56,021 nucleotides of DNA from Clostridium uliginosum (GTDB lineage: Bacteria > Bacillota > Clostridia > Clostridiales > Clostridiaceae): the NCBI RefSeq assembly GCF_900112485.1, contig NZ_FOMG01000027.1, positions 1-56,021 on the forward strand. Reading direction: 5' to 3'. The translations under genes and the position numbers were made by a program. The notes under the pieces are model-generated. The model had not been told where the DNA came from. It saw only the letters and a list, made by a program, of their open reading frames with translations, and did not search any database. Of the stretch, positions 1 through 7,562 are shown in pieces (the stretch's first letter is position 1; every line of letters begins with the position of its first letter).

Positions 1-72
1 ATGAAAGAAAAGTTCTCTTTTTTAACTAGAGTGTTAGAGATAACAGTTACATCTGCACAACAAAAGATTTAG
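1..72 (+). other. Short open frame at the left edge, unassigned
   Basis: An ATG-initiated frame of 23 codons begins at base 1 and ends with TAG. It could be the tail of a gene entering from the left or chance. No family is recognisable and no ribosome site can be judged because upstream sequence is absent. Confidence 0.15.
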
Positions 73-126
73 ATTTTGAATTTTATTAACTAATTTTAAT
101 TGATATAAACAAGGTTCATTCTAGAA

Positions 127-185
127 AATATTCAAAAAAATAGAGCTATGCATTAAAAGGTTTAGCTCTATTTTTTTTGAATATT
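127..185 (+). terminator. Long hairpin, terminator-like
   Basis: The arms read AATATTC-A7-TAGAGCTA and its complement TAGCTCTATTTTTTTTGAATATT, a stem of about 20 bp around a short loop. The run of T inside the right arm is typical of a rho-independent terminator, probably working in both directions. It separates the left edge from the small gene at 236. Confidence 0.6.
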
Positions 186-198
186 TTATATTATTGTG

Positions 199-227
199 TA
201 TAATTTACCTATATATGTAAAGGAGTG
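199..227 (+). promoter_or_regulatory. -10 box and ribosome site of the small gene at 236
   Basis: A perfect TATAAT lies at 199-204 and an AGGAGTG ribosome site at 221-227. The ribosome site sits 8 bases before the TTG at 236, and the adjacent ATG at 239 is also possible. No convincing -35 box is seen. Confidence 0.45.
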
Positions 228-235
228 ATATCAAA

Positions 236-502
236 TTGATGCGTTTTAAAGAATCTTACACAGCAGATGATCCAGACATGTCAGGATTAGTTAAAATATT
301 AAATGATCTAATTAAAAATTTTGAATTTTCAATTGCTTATATTGAAATAATTGCTCAAATACCATCCAATAAAATAAAAAATTTTCTAGGTGGTAAAGAT
401 GGTATAAGTTATGAGGAAAGTATTCGAGCATTTTTAGTATCAGAGTCATTGAAAAATACATGTAATAAATTCTCCAGTGGATTTTTGGATGAATTTTATT
501 AA
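236..502 (+). CDS. Small hypothetical protein, 88 aa
   Basis: Family not recognised. The protein is soluble, acidic and predicted helical, with no signal peptide or membrane segment. It starts at TTG (next codon ATG), with a good ribosome site and a TATAAT box upstream, so it is probably expressed. The middle part (IIAQIPSNKIKNFLGG) could be a helix-turn-helix-like stretch, but this is weak. It lies directly upstream of a decayed AAA-type ATPase gene. It could be the surviving front gene of a two-gene module, or a truncated protein whose 3' part was lost, since the coding trace stops abruptly at 502. Confidence 0.5.
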   Translation: MMRFKESYTADDPDMSGLVKILNDLIKNFEFSIAYIEIIAQIPSNKIKNFLGGKDGISYEESIRAFLVSESLKNTCNKFSSGFLDEFY

Positions 503-557
503 TTTAATTAGAACATATATATTAAATAATTTAGCAACATAAGTAAAAGCCATATAG

Positions 558-1034
558 TGTTCAATCTCTCAGAGTCTAATTCATAATGCACAGCAGCTAA
601 AAGATGCAATAAGAAAAGAATTTAAGGCAATTGTTGTATCATTACCTTACAGAGCAGATGATGCACTAAGAAAAAATGCTGATTTAACAGGAAGATTAAG
701 TTTAATTAATATAAAGCCTTGGAAGAATGAAGAACTAGAGAAAATTGCAATAAAAGGGTTTGAAAAGCTTAATATTAAAATAAAAGATGATATAGCAAAA
801 AGTATAGCTATTGAAAGTCTAACATCACCTCAGTTAATGCAATATATATGCTTAAGTATTTGTACTTTATTATATACAGATAATTCAAAAATAAACGAAG
901 TACCTAAAGAAATTTTAGAGCAAGCGTATAAATTTACTACAGCTAATTTTGAATATTCAGATGTTCTAAAGGTATTACAAGTCAAAGATGCAATGTATAT
1001 TTTGCGTCAGACAAGGAGATATATTTCATTATAA
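558..1034 (+). pseudogene. AAA+ ATPase, 5'-truncated remnant
   Basis: An open frame of about 158 codons, preceded by TAG at 555 and lacking an early start codon, reads as the C-terminal half of an AAA/ORC-type ATPase. After a segment resembling the sensor-1 strand (KAIVVSLPYR) come the lid helices (IKPWKNEELEKIA, SPQLMQYICLSICTL). The N-terminal Walker A and B region is missing. The last 20 codons match the core of the AGGCACAT repeat family (see 32400), so the repeat has replaced the original C-terminus. The ATPase assignment is inference from the pattern; dead-gene status is clear because no start region exists. Confidence 0.55.
977..1017 (+). repeat. Core fragment of the AGGCACAT repeat (family R1)
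   Basis: About 40 bp beginning ACAAGTCAAAGATGCAATG match the interior of the complete R1 element at 32400-32492, differing at a few positions. They lie in frame at the end of the ATPase remnant. The terminal arms are absent here. Confidence 0.55.
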
Positions 1035-1148
1035 ATATACTAATATATTTTTCTTTGTATATGATAAAGAAAATATCATAAGAAATAGTACAGCTTTTAA
1101 AAATAGATATAATACTAGTTTTGACAAAAAGAATATAGAGACGATAAT

Positions 1149-1312
1149 TAGGCACATTCAAAAAAATAACAAGTCCATTTGCCAGCCTATTTTGCATCAT
1201 GCTGCGTCGGCAAATTGACCTAATAGACCCGCTATGAGGGCAATTCGTCTCCTTGCCTGATGAAAAATATCCATGGCAACTTTGGACTTGTTATTTATTT
1301 TCATGTGCCTTA
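1149..1312. mobile_element. MITE-like element, family R1, about 164 bp
   Basis: The left end AGGCACATTCAAAAAAATAA continues into CAAGTCC, and the right end GGACTTGTTATTTATTTTCA continues into TGTGCCTTA. These are near-perfect terminal inverted repeats of about 27 bp flanked by TTA/TAA. The interior contains no reading frame. Shorter or partial relatives occur at 977, 7520, 9591, 10179, 11244 and 32400. The size, the inverted ends and the lack of a gene fit a miniature element mobilised in trans by an unseen transposase. Confidence 0.65.
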
Positions 1313-1331
1313 TTCAGCCTATAACGTTATA

Positions 1332-1379
1332 AAAGGTCACATAATTTGTAACATTTTATGTTACAAATTATGTGACTTT
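1332..1379. repeat. Large palindrome, terminator-like (family GTAAC)
   Basis: Arms of about 21 bp (GTCACATAATTTGTAACAT and its complement) form a long hairpin with a 4-6 base loop. A near-identical palindrome lies at 9899-9948. The core GTTAC/GTAAC words recur in arrays elsewhere in the window. It could be a bidirectional terminator. The 489 bases from 1035 to 1523 hold only this, the R1 element and AT-rich filler. Confidence 0.6.
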
Positions 1380-1523
1380 CTTAGTTACGTGTTTTGTTAC
1401 TAGTGTAATAATAATAGCATCTGTATCTTATCACTAAATTGGAGTTTATTTACTAGCCTTATTTCTCAAAATGGCATTTTAGGCACAAAACTAATAACTG
1501 AGTTTTCATTGACTATTTATTGG

Positions 1524-2096
1524 TTAATTCTTTATATAATCAGATGCTTTTTTATGTTCAGATATATTTATATGCTTTGAGTTATATATTTCGACAGCTC
1601 TTTCAATACCATTAGAAGACATATCGGGGATATATTTCTCAATATATGACCAATTTCCTGTTTTCTGTATGATTTCTATAGCTTCTGTATCTGCTTGATT
1701 TTTTGAAATATCAGGTGTAACCTCCATGTTTTTTTGGTTATTTTGACCGTTCATAGTCAAATATACAGAACTATCATCGCTATTCCATTCAACTTTGAAA
1801 TGCATATATTCTAGCAATTCGCTCATCGGCATATATAATTGGGCTTCAGAACTCCCATCTTTTACAATTGTAACTAAAGGATTTTTTAACTTTATCTCAT
1901 TTCCATTAAAATATACTTTATCATTATTAATATTTGCTGATTTTATTCCTTCTGTTTCTTCTGCTACAGGAACAGTCGCAACCTTTTTCTCACTAATAGT
2001 TGCTAGTTTTCTTTCTCCTGCTGCAAAAACAATGGAAAATCCTATTATACCAATCACTAAGCCTACAACTATACTTTTAAAATCAAATTTTTTCAT
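1524..2096 (-). CDS. Membrane-anchored or secreted stalk-domain (copper amine oxidase N-like) protein
   Basis: The 190-aa product has an N-terminal hydrophobic segment (residues 8-26, GLVIGIIGFSIVFAAG) acting as signal or anchor. It is followed by a domain at about 60-115 (VYFNGNEIKLKNP, then LYMPMSELLEYMHFKVEW) matching the 'copper amine oxidase N-terminal/stalk' fold. That fold is common on clostridial cell-wall and spore proteins and binds no copper. The C-terminal 70 residues are helical and unrecognised. An AAAGGAG site precedes the ATG. A structured RNA lies just upstream on the same strand, so the gene may share its transcript. Function unknown; probably extracytoplasmic. Confidence 0.65.
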   Translation of the reverse strand: MKKFDFKSIVVGLVIGIIGFSIVFAAGERKLATISEKKVATVPVAEETEGIKSANINNDKVYFNGNEIKLKNPLVTIVKDGSSEAQLYMPMSELLEYMHFKVEWNSDDSSVYLTMNGQNNQKNMEVTPDISKNQADTEAIEIIQKTGNWSYIEKYIPDMSSNGIERAVEIYNSKHINISEHKKASDYIKN

Positions 2097-2138
2097 CTTT
2101 TTTCTCCTTTTACTCTTGTGATTTAATTCTTACATTTT

Positions 2139-2250
2139 TTATCCGATAGCTAGCATCCGTAACACTCCCTCTTCTTCAAGTGGGCGATAACGGCTGCACG
2201 CTCCTGGATAAGTTCAACTAAATTCAGCTGGAGTATACAAAACTCCACCT
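2139..2250 (-). ncRNA. Structured noncoding RNA, raiA-motif-like
   Basis: Read on the minus strand, about 110 bases show nested complementary segments. A 5' hairpin GGAGT-loop-ACTCC comes first. A long-range stem pairs TTATCC with GGATAA. An internal stem pairs GCA-CCGT with ACGG-TGC, and CCC pairs with GGG inside it. The stretch is much more GC-rich than the neighbouring spacers and has no reading frame. Its layout and words such as GTTATCGCCCACTTGAAG recall, from memory, the clostridial raiA-motif RNA; that name is unverified. It ends about 40 bases before the 1524-2096 gene, so it is either its leader or an independent RNA. Confidence 0.55.
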
Positions 2251-2290
2251 AAAAAGTTTCACTTTATATGTTGCTAAAGGTATACTTATA

Positions 2291-2314
2291 CCAACATGGT
2301 TTTAAAATTGAGCC
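2291..2314. repeat. End fragment of repeat family R3
   Basis: CCAACATGGTTTTAAAATTG followed by AGCC matches the terminal arm of the element at 13690-13917. Only one arm is present. Confidence 0.4.
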
Positions 2315-2319
2315 TTATA

Positions 2320-3966
2320 TTAATTTTTTAATACCCTTATATCTTTTAATAATTGCTTATATTCATACTCTAATTTTTCTTTTTTAGATACATCATTTTC
2401 TATTGACAAAAGAGAAATTACTTCAGAAAGTTTATTTTGCAATAGCAACAATTTATCTTTATTTATTTTTTCAGCTTTGTTTATTTTAGGTTTATTCTTT
2501 TCGTTAATATATTCTTTATAACTTCCGTGAAACTCATTTATACTATTATCTTTTATTTCAATTATATAGTCACATATATTTCCTATAAATTTTCTATCAT
2601 GACATACTATAATTACTGTTTTTTCTGTGCTTATCAATGCTTTTTCCAAGGCTTCCATAGCTTTAATATCTAAATAATTCGTTGGTTCATCTAATATTAG
2701 AATATTGTTATCACTTAGTAGTATTTTGCAGAGAGCTACCTTGACCTTTTCGCCACCACTTAATGAACTTACAAGTTTGTAAACCTCATCCCCTTTAAAT
2801 CCAAAGTTATCTAAGTTAATTCTTACAAAGCCCTGATCATATGAACAGTTTTCTCTCACATTCTCTAAAATACTTTTTTCTTTTTGTAATATACTTTGGC
2901 TTTGATCGAAATATCCTATGGTTACTCTACTCGCAATTTTTATATTGTCATTTTCTTTTTTTAGTATTTCATTTAATAAAGTAGTTTTCCCACATCCATT
3001 ATCACCTATTATTCCTACTTTACGCCCTCTTTTAACTTTAAAAGTAGCATTTTTTATTAATAACTTATTCTCTACAGATAAATTCAGATTATTAACCTCT
3101 ATAATGTTTTTAGATATTATCTCCATACCAGCTTGTATATTTATTTTAGTTTCACTTATAGTTTTTGGTTTTTCTTTAACTTCTAAATGATCAATTCTAC
3201 TTTTTAATGCCTTTATATTTTTATCAATTTTTCTTTTTTGTTTTTGTCCTCCCATTTTATGAAGCCTTGCCTCTGAATTGCCCATTCTCTTTGGAGTCTT
3301 TTTTATACTGTTTCTTAATTCTTCTTTTCCTATAATTGCATTCTTAAGTCTTATTTTTGCATTTAAATATTCATTATGTTCAATTTCTTCTCTTTTTCTT
3401 TCTTCTCTTTTTAATTCTAAATACTTAGAATAATTCCCTTTGTATACTGATATTTTCCCATCTTCTATTTGAACAATAGTATTGCATAGTGAATCTAAAA
3501 TTTCTCTATCATGAGATACTAGTAATAATGCTCCTTTATAATTTTTTAACATATCTTCAAGTACTTTAATACTTTTACTATCTAAATTTGAAGTAGGTTC
3601 ATCTGCTATTATAAGTTTTTTATTTTCACTTAAAGCCTTTGATATTTTTAATTTAATTTTTTCTCCTCCCGATAAAAAATCTTCATATTTATCTGGTGCA
3701 TCAAATAATTTTTTAACCTTGCTTTCTTCACATTCACCAAAATATTCTTCCATTTGGCTTATATATGAATAACTCTCAGTCAAAAAGATTTGTCCTTCAT
3801 CTGGTTCAATATTTTTCATTAATATATTTAACATAGTTGTTTTGCCAGCTCCATTTTCCCCAACTATTCCAATCCTATCTTCTTCTAAAATTTCAAACCC
3901 TTTAATATCTAAAATTAATCTATCTCCATAATACTTCTTTATCTTATCTAATTTTGCTAATTGCAT
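2320..3966 (-). CDS. ABC-F ribosome-protection ATPase (Vga/Lsa/CplR type)
   Basis: The 548-aa cytoplasmic protein has two ATP-binding domains and no membrane segment. Domain 1 has Walker A GENGAGKTT (36-44), signature LSGGEK (98-103) and Walker B ADEPTSNLD (121-129). A lysine-rich coiled linker (about 185-285) follows. Domain 2 has GDNGCGKTT, LSGGEK and ILDEPTNYLD. Such ABC-F proteins bind the ribosomal E site and eject lincosamide, streptogramin A or pleuromutilin antibiotics. The size and interdomain linker suit the Vga/Lsa/CplR group, but substrate cannot be read from sequence. A roughly 500-base leader with hairpins precedes it (see 3974-4508), implying antibiotic-induced attenuation. Confidence 0.85.
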   Translation of the reverse strand: MQLAKLDKIKKYYGDRLILDIKGFEILEEDRIGIVGENGAGKTTMLNILMKNIEPDEGQIFLTESYSYISQMEEYFGECEESKVKKLFDAPDKYEDFLSGGEKIKLKISKALSENKKLIIADEPTSNLDSKSIKVLEDMLKNYKGALLLVSHDREILDSLCNTIVQIEDGKISVYKGNYSKYLELKREERKREEIEHNEYLNAKIRLKNAIIGKEELRNSIKKTPKRMGNSEARLHKMGGQKQKRKIDKNIKALKSRIDHLEVKEKPKTISETKINIQAGMEIISKNIIEVNNLNLSVENKLLIKNATFKVKRGRKVGIIGDNGCGKTTLLNEILKKENDNIKIASRVTIGYFDQSQSILQKEKSILENVRENCSYDQGFVRINLDNFGFKGDEVYKLVSSLSGGEKVKVALCKILLSDNNILILDEPTNYLDIKAMEALEKALISTEKTVIIVCHDRKFIGNICDYIIEIKDNSINEFHGSYKEYINEKNKPKINKAEKINKDKLLLLQNKLSEVISLLSIENDVSKKEKLEYEYKQLLKDIRVLKN

Positions 3967-3973
3967 AAAAAAA

Positions 3974-3997
3974 TCCCTCCTAGTTTAATAGGAGAGA
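3974..3997 (-). promoter_or_regulatory. Hairpin sequestering the ABC-F ribosome site; terminator-like
   Basis: On the minus strand TCTCTCCTA pairs with TAGGAGGGA across a 6-base loop, followed directly by seven T and the ATG at 3966. The right arm is the ribosome site itself. The same element therefore looks like a rho-independent terminator and a translation lock. Leaders of ABC-F resistance genes are known to switch such structures when a stalled ribosome translates an upstream peptide. Confidence 0.65.
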
Positions 3998-4041
3998 GTA
4001 TATATCTATTTTAGTTAATGAAAATTTAATTTAGATGTTTA

Positions 4042-4069
4042 TAACTAAACATCCAAACCCTTACTCATA
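4042..4069 (-). other. Possible 7-codon leader peptide in the ABC-F leader
   Basis: On the minus strand an ATG-started frame MSKGLDV ends with TAG inside the arm of a hairpin (GATGTTTAGTTATAAACATC). A ribosome pausing on it would disturb that hairpin. No good ribosome site precedes it. Other short frames occur further upstream (MRM near 4444, a 15-codon frame near 4410, a 14-codon frame near 4250). Which of them, if any, is used is unknown. Confidence 0.25.
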
Positions 4070-4479
4070 TATGTTTGCCAAATAAATTTATAATCTACAA
4101 TTATAAATTTTTATATCTCTTTAAAGAACTTTAGCCCACTATATTATCTTTGAGTAATTTGTATTATTTAAATGTAAAACTTTTTTTATAAATTAGGCTA
4201 TTAAGCCCTAAAATTCATAGCTTACTTTTAGATTAATACATGGTAACATCATTACTTATTAGATTATAATCTACTCTCCTTAAATTTAAGCATAACAATA
4301 ATACCTTTAAAGTTAGGTTTTTAAATTCACTAGAATAAAATTAGCTCATAAAAATACTATGATCTTTATAAAACACCACTTATACACATGAATTCAATTT
4401 TGTTGTTATACATTAAGTCTTTATTGTAGATTACATTCTCATAGTTGAAATTACCTTACCCTTTCTTTAATATAGTTTT

Positions 4480-4508
4480 ATTATATCACTATTGCTATAA
4501 CTATCCAA
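4480..4508 (-). promoter_or_regulatory. Promoter of the ABC-F transcript
   Basis: Minus strand: TTGGAT at 4508-4503, 17-base spacer, TATAAT at 4485-4480. Transcription from here gives a leader of roughly 500 nt before the ABC-F start. The 3967-4634 spacer is otherwise AT-rich with no further gene. Confidence 0.6.
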
Positions 4509-4634
4509 TATTAAAACTACACTTTGCTATCATTCACAGCTTACAAGAATTGTGTAATATGTAATGATAGAACATGCCCTGTCCATTTCTAAAATAATGT
4601 AATACTATAACAATTTTTTAGTTGTTTATTATTC

Positions 4635-4994
4635 TTATTTTGTTTCTTGTGTGTATGTATTTTCACATCTAATTAAATTAGAATAGTTAATTGCCCACTC
4701 ACATAGATCAGTTAGAACTGGTAAAAGACTTCTTCCATAATCAGTAAGGGAATATTCCACTTTAGGTGGAACTTGATTATAAATAACCCTATTAATTAAC
4801 TTGCTTTCTTCTAATGCTCTAAGCTGTTGAGTTAACATTTTTTGTGTAATATTAGGTAAACTTCTTTTTAATTCATTAAAACGCATAGTTTTTTTACCTA
4901 AATGCCAAATAATAATAGATTTCCATTTACCGCCTATAATATCTAATGTTAATTCCATAGAACAATTATATTCAATGCCTTTAAATTTTATCAT
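4635..4994 (-). CDS. HxlR-family winged-helix regulator
   Basis: The 119-aa protein carries the HxlR/MarR-like winged helix: GGKWKSIIIWHL, then RFNELKRSLPNITQKMLTQQ as recognition region and VPPKVEYSLTDYGRSL as wing. A conserved cysteine stands near the N-terminus (residue 11, EYNCSMEL), the redox or electrophile sensor position in this family. The start is set at 4994 because GAAGGAG lies 6 bases upstream; an extension of 8 codons is possible but lacks a ribosome site. It is divergent from a nitroreductase gene it probably controls. Confidence 0.85.
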   Translation of the reverse strand: MIKFKGIEYNCSMELTLDIIGGKWKSIIIWHLGKKTMRFNELKRSLPNITQKMLTQQLRALEESKLINRVIYNQVPPKVEYSLTDYGRSLLPVLTDLCEWAINYSNLIRCENTYTQETK

Positions 4995-5041
4995 TTTTAC
5001 TCCTTCATATATCTTCAATCAATTCTATATGGTATACAAAT

Positions 5042-5072
5042 GGGAACCGCGTTCCCCAAAAGTGCGTACTTG
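5042..5072. promoter_or_regulatory. Candidate operators between HxlR and nitroreductase genes
   Basis: A perfect palindrome GGGAAC-CGC-GTTCCC (5042-5056) and an AAGTGCGTACTT element (5060-5071) lie in the divergent spacer. HxlR proteins bind inverted repeats in such spacers, so one of the two is a likely target. The first is strikingly GC-rich for this genome. Confidence 0.5.
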
Positions 5073-5161
5073 ATAATATCAACATAATCATATAAATTGT
5101 ATTATATCATAGGAACTTGAATGTGAAGCAAATATTGTTAACAAACTAGGAGTGAAATTTA

Positions 5162-5971
5162 ATGAATTTAATTAATGTAAATCAATCAAAATGTATTAAA
5201 TGTGGAATTTGTTCAAAAGTATGTCCAAGTGGAGTTTTATCTATAGACAAAACTGGACCTAATGTAACTAATGCAAATAACTGTATTGCTTGTGGACAAT
5301 GTGTAGCTGCATGTCCAAGTGGAGCACTAGATAATATAAAATCACCTATAGCTGATCAAACTGATATAGAAAACTTTCCAGTTATAAATTCAAAAACTGC
5401 AGAGCATTTTCTTAGATCTCGTCGTTCAATACGTTGTTATAAAGATGCACCTGTACCTAGAGAAAAATTATTAGAATTAATTAATATTGCACATTATGCA
5501 CCTACTGCCAGTAATAGCCAAGGCATTTCTTATATAATAGTGGAAAACAAAAAGATATTGGAAAAGGCTATAAAAATTATTTATGATTGGATGGAAAAGC
5601 AACTTAAAAATCCATCTCATTGGAGTTTTCCAAGGCATGTTCAAACTTATAAGACTACCGGAATGGATACTGTGTTACGTAATGCTCCACATCTTATCTT
5701 AGCAACAGCTCCAAAAGACTTTAAAAATGGAAGAGAAAATACTATTTCTCAGCTTACTTATGCTGAACTATATGCAACTACCATTGGACTTGGTTCTTGC
5801 TGGGCTGGATTATTTGAAATGTGTGCATTTTCCAACTATTTACCACTGCTTTCTCTATTTAATATACCTGAAGACAGAGTTATAACAGGTGCTGTTATGG
5901 TTGGATATCCCAAATATAAATATAAGAAACTCGTAGACAGAAATCCATTAGATGTTACATTTATTAACTAA
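5162..5971 (+). CDS. Ferredoxin-nitroreductase fusion
   Basis: The 269-aa protein combines an N-terminal 2[4Fe-4S] ferredoxin (CxxCxxCxxxCP at 11-21 and 41-51) with a FMN nitroreductase domain starting near residue 82 (RSRRSIRCYKDAPVP, then YAPTASNSQGISY). The FMN-binding arginines RRSIR are present. Such fusions reduce nitro or quinone compounds using low-potential electrons typical of clostridial metabolism. The start ATG has AGGAGTG 7 bases upstream. It is divergent from the HxlR gene; induction by electrophiles is the usual logic. Substrate unknown. Confidence 0.85.
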   Translation: MNLINVNQSKCIKCGICSKVCPSGVLSIDKTGPNVTNANNCIACGQCVAACPSGALDNIKSPIADQTDIENFPVINSKTAEHFLRSRRSIRCYKDAPVPREKLLELINIAHYAPTASNSQGISYIIVENKKILEKAIKIIYDWMEKQLKNPSHWSFPRHVQTYKTTGMDTVLRNAPHLILATAPKDFKNGRENTISQLTYAELYATTIGLGSCWAGLFEMCAFSNYLPLLSLFNIPEDRVITGAVMVGYPKYKYKKLVDRNPLDVTFIN

Positions 5972-5987
5972 CAACTTTAAAATAAAT

Positions 5988-7208
5988 TTAATAATTTAAA
6001 ATAAAATCGGCAGCTTTAGACGCACCGCCGCAGCATTTTATTTTATCTGAATATATCTTGAGATTTTGTTTAAATGCATTGTCTTTAATAATTTTTCTAC
6101 ATGTTTTTAAAAGAAATTCCTTACTAAAATTATTTATGCCTGGATTTAGTGCACAGCCTATTTCAGAAGCTTTTTCGGCATTAAAATAACGTTCGAAATG
6201 TTTTCCAGGAAAAATAATTGAAGGTACCTCATTTTCAATGCATTGTACAGTGGTATTTTGACCGCCGTGATGAATAGCTATATCTGTCATTTTTATAACC
6301 TTATCTGATGGAACCATATTCATAAAGTGTACATTACTAGTATTAGAGCTCACACTGCTTTTAAAGTGAGGGTTTCCTCCTGCTGTGACTATAACATCAA
6401 ATTCCGAACCTGAAAATGTGTCTAAAATCACCTTTTGATATACATCCGGCTTTATTTCACCAGCGCTTAAATATACGTATATTAGTGGGCGCTTCTTTTC
6501 AAAGTTAAAATCTGATTTTATAAAATTCTTAGGTGTCACTGAGCCTAAAAATATATATTTTGAGCTGTCTTTTAAATTCTCCAGTTCAGGTATGCTTGGA
6601 ACGAAAACTTTGCTGCAGTTATAGTCTTGATTAAGTTCGCATATGTTTTCTATAGTTTTTAAATTTAAAGTCTTTAAGAGTTCATTATAATCTTCTGCAT
6701 ATCCGTATTCAGTTTTATTAGAAAATCCAAAGTAACAGAAGTCTTTCTTGCTTGGAGTACCCCCTGTACAAAAATAGGGTATGTCCATTTTCTTTGCAAC
6801 TATAGGCATAACTGTTTCAAATTCCCCGAATATCAGATCTGGCTTAAAACTTTGTACTAAGACCATTTCTTCTTTAAAGGTATTTTGTACATATTCTTTG
6901 GAAATAAGACCTTTAAGCCTTATTACATCACATACACTGCTGATAGAAAAATTATGAGATGAATTGCCTTTAATATCGTTATTGCTGTTTTGCTTAAACA
7001 ACTTTTGCAAATCGAACTTAGGTTTATATCCTTGTACAACTTCATATCCACAAGATGCGGCATAATCTGCTTCTCTTCCTGCAGCTCTAAATATTATGCT
7101 GCAGTCTTTCTGTCTTTTTTTTATTTCATCTGCTATTGCAATTAATCTGGTTATACTTCCTAAAGCTTCAATAGCGGCTATTCCAGGAGCAAATAATATT
7201 TTTTTCAA
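5988..7208 (-). CDS. GT-B fold glycosyltransferase, UGT/MurG-like
   Basis: The roughly 406-aa protein has an N-terminal acceptor domain starting KKILFAPGIAAIEALGSI and a C-terminal nucleotide-sugar domain with the hallmark HHGGQNTTVQ. That motif is related to the HGGxxS/T of macrolide and MGT-type glycosyltransferases. AAGGAG sits immediately before the ATG at 7217 but 9 bases before a TTG at 7208, so TTG is preferred. The likely acceptor is a small molecule or lipid, possibly a toxic compound inactivated by glycosylation. A TetR-like remnant lies 9-18 bases upstream, and a palindrome shared with the PadR gene precedes both. Confidence 0.75.
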   Translation of the reverse strand: MKKILFAPGIAAIEALGSITRLIAIADEIKKRQKDCSIIFRAAGREADYAASCGYEVVQGYKPKFDLQKLFKQNSNNDIKGNSSHNFSISSVCDVIRLKGLISKEYVQNTFKEEMVLVQSFKPDLIFGEFETVMPIVAKKMDIPYFCTGGTPSKKDFCYFGFSNKTEYGYAEDYNELLKTLNLKTIENICELNQDYNCSKVFVPSIPELENLKDSSKYIFLGSVTPKNFIKSDFNFEKKRPLIYVYLSAGEIKPDVYQKVILDTFSGSEFDVIVTAGGNPHFKSSVSSNTSNVHFMNMVPSDKVIKMTDIAIHHGGQNTTVQCIENEVPSIIFPGKHFERYFNAEKASEIGCALNPGINNFSKEFLLKTCRKIIKDNAFKQNLKIYSDKIKCCGGASKAADFILNY

Positions 7209-7226
7209 ATTAACCATCTCCTTAAA

Positions 7227-7418
7227 TTAAATTTTTCTTATCCCATTTATGAAAAAATCTATAAATGGGATAATCTTATATTTTAGTTCGTTATCAGAAA
7301 GTTTTTCTCTTAAAAAGTTCATGAAAAAAATGAAATTGAAAAAGGCACTATGGATAAATTCTGCTGCCGATTTCGCATCAATATCTTTAAAATAACTTTT
7401 CTTTATACCTGAAGACAA
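7227..7418 (-). pseudogene. C-terminal remnant of a TetR-type regulator
   Basis: The 63 codons read like the last helices of a TetR regulator (DIDAKSAAEFIHSAFFNFIFFMNF, then IIPFIDFFINGIRKI) with no DNA-binding domain. A strong AGGAGG lies upstream, but the only nearby start is a TTG 1 base away, so translation is doubtful. It probably belonged to the glycosyltransferase operon before its 5' part was lost. Confidence 0.4.
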
Positions 7419-7452
7419 ACCTCCTAAATGTAAGATGTATTAGTATATAATA

Positions 7453-7475
7453 AACTACTATAAAATATAGTAGTT
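7453..7475. promoter_or_regulatory. PadR-type palindromic operator, copy 1
   Basis: AACTACTATAAAATATAGTA continues into GTT: a perfect 23-bp palindrome upstream of the glycosyltransferase operon. It matches the palindrome at the PadR promoter (8111-8135) in almost every position. The same regulator therefore very likely controls both. Confidence 0.65.
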
Positions 7476-7486
7476 GGGGCAAAAAA

Positions 7487-7519
7487 ATGTCTCTCAATAT
7501 AAGTATTTATTAGAGACAT
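7487..7519 (-). terminator. Terminator of the PadR gene
   Basis: ATGTCTCT and AGAGACAT form the stem, and the minus strand continues into a run of T (bases 7486-7481). It ends the PadR transcript before the glycosyltransferase operator. Confidence 0.65.
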
Positions 7520-7557
7520 TAGGCACATTCAAAAAAATAACAATTCAATATGCCTTA
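7520..7557. repeat. Truncated R1 element
   Basis: It has the left arm AGGCACATTCAAAAAAATAA and then a very short right end (ATGCCTTAA), only about 38 bp in all. It lies between the PadR stop codon and its terminator. Confidence 0.5.
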
Positions 7558-7562
7558 AATTA

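Noticed and set aside
837..1034. 65-codon ATG frame as a separate gene
   Set aside because: It is the in-frame 3' part of the longer ATPase remnant that begins at 558, and its end is R1 sequence.
2139..2250. Known metabolite riboswitch for the structured RNA
   Set aside because: No recognisable cobalamin, SAM, TPP, purine, glycine or c-di-GMP core; downstream gene gives no metabolic hint.
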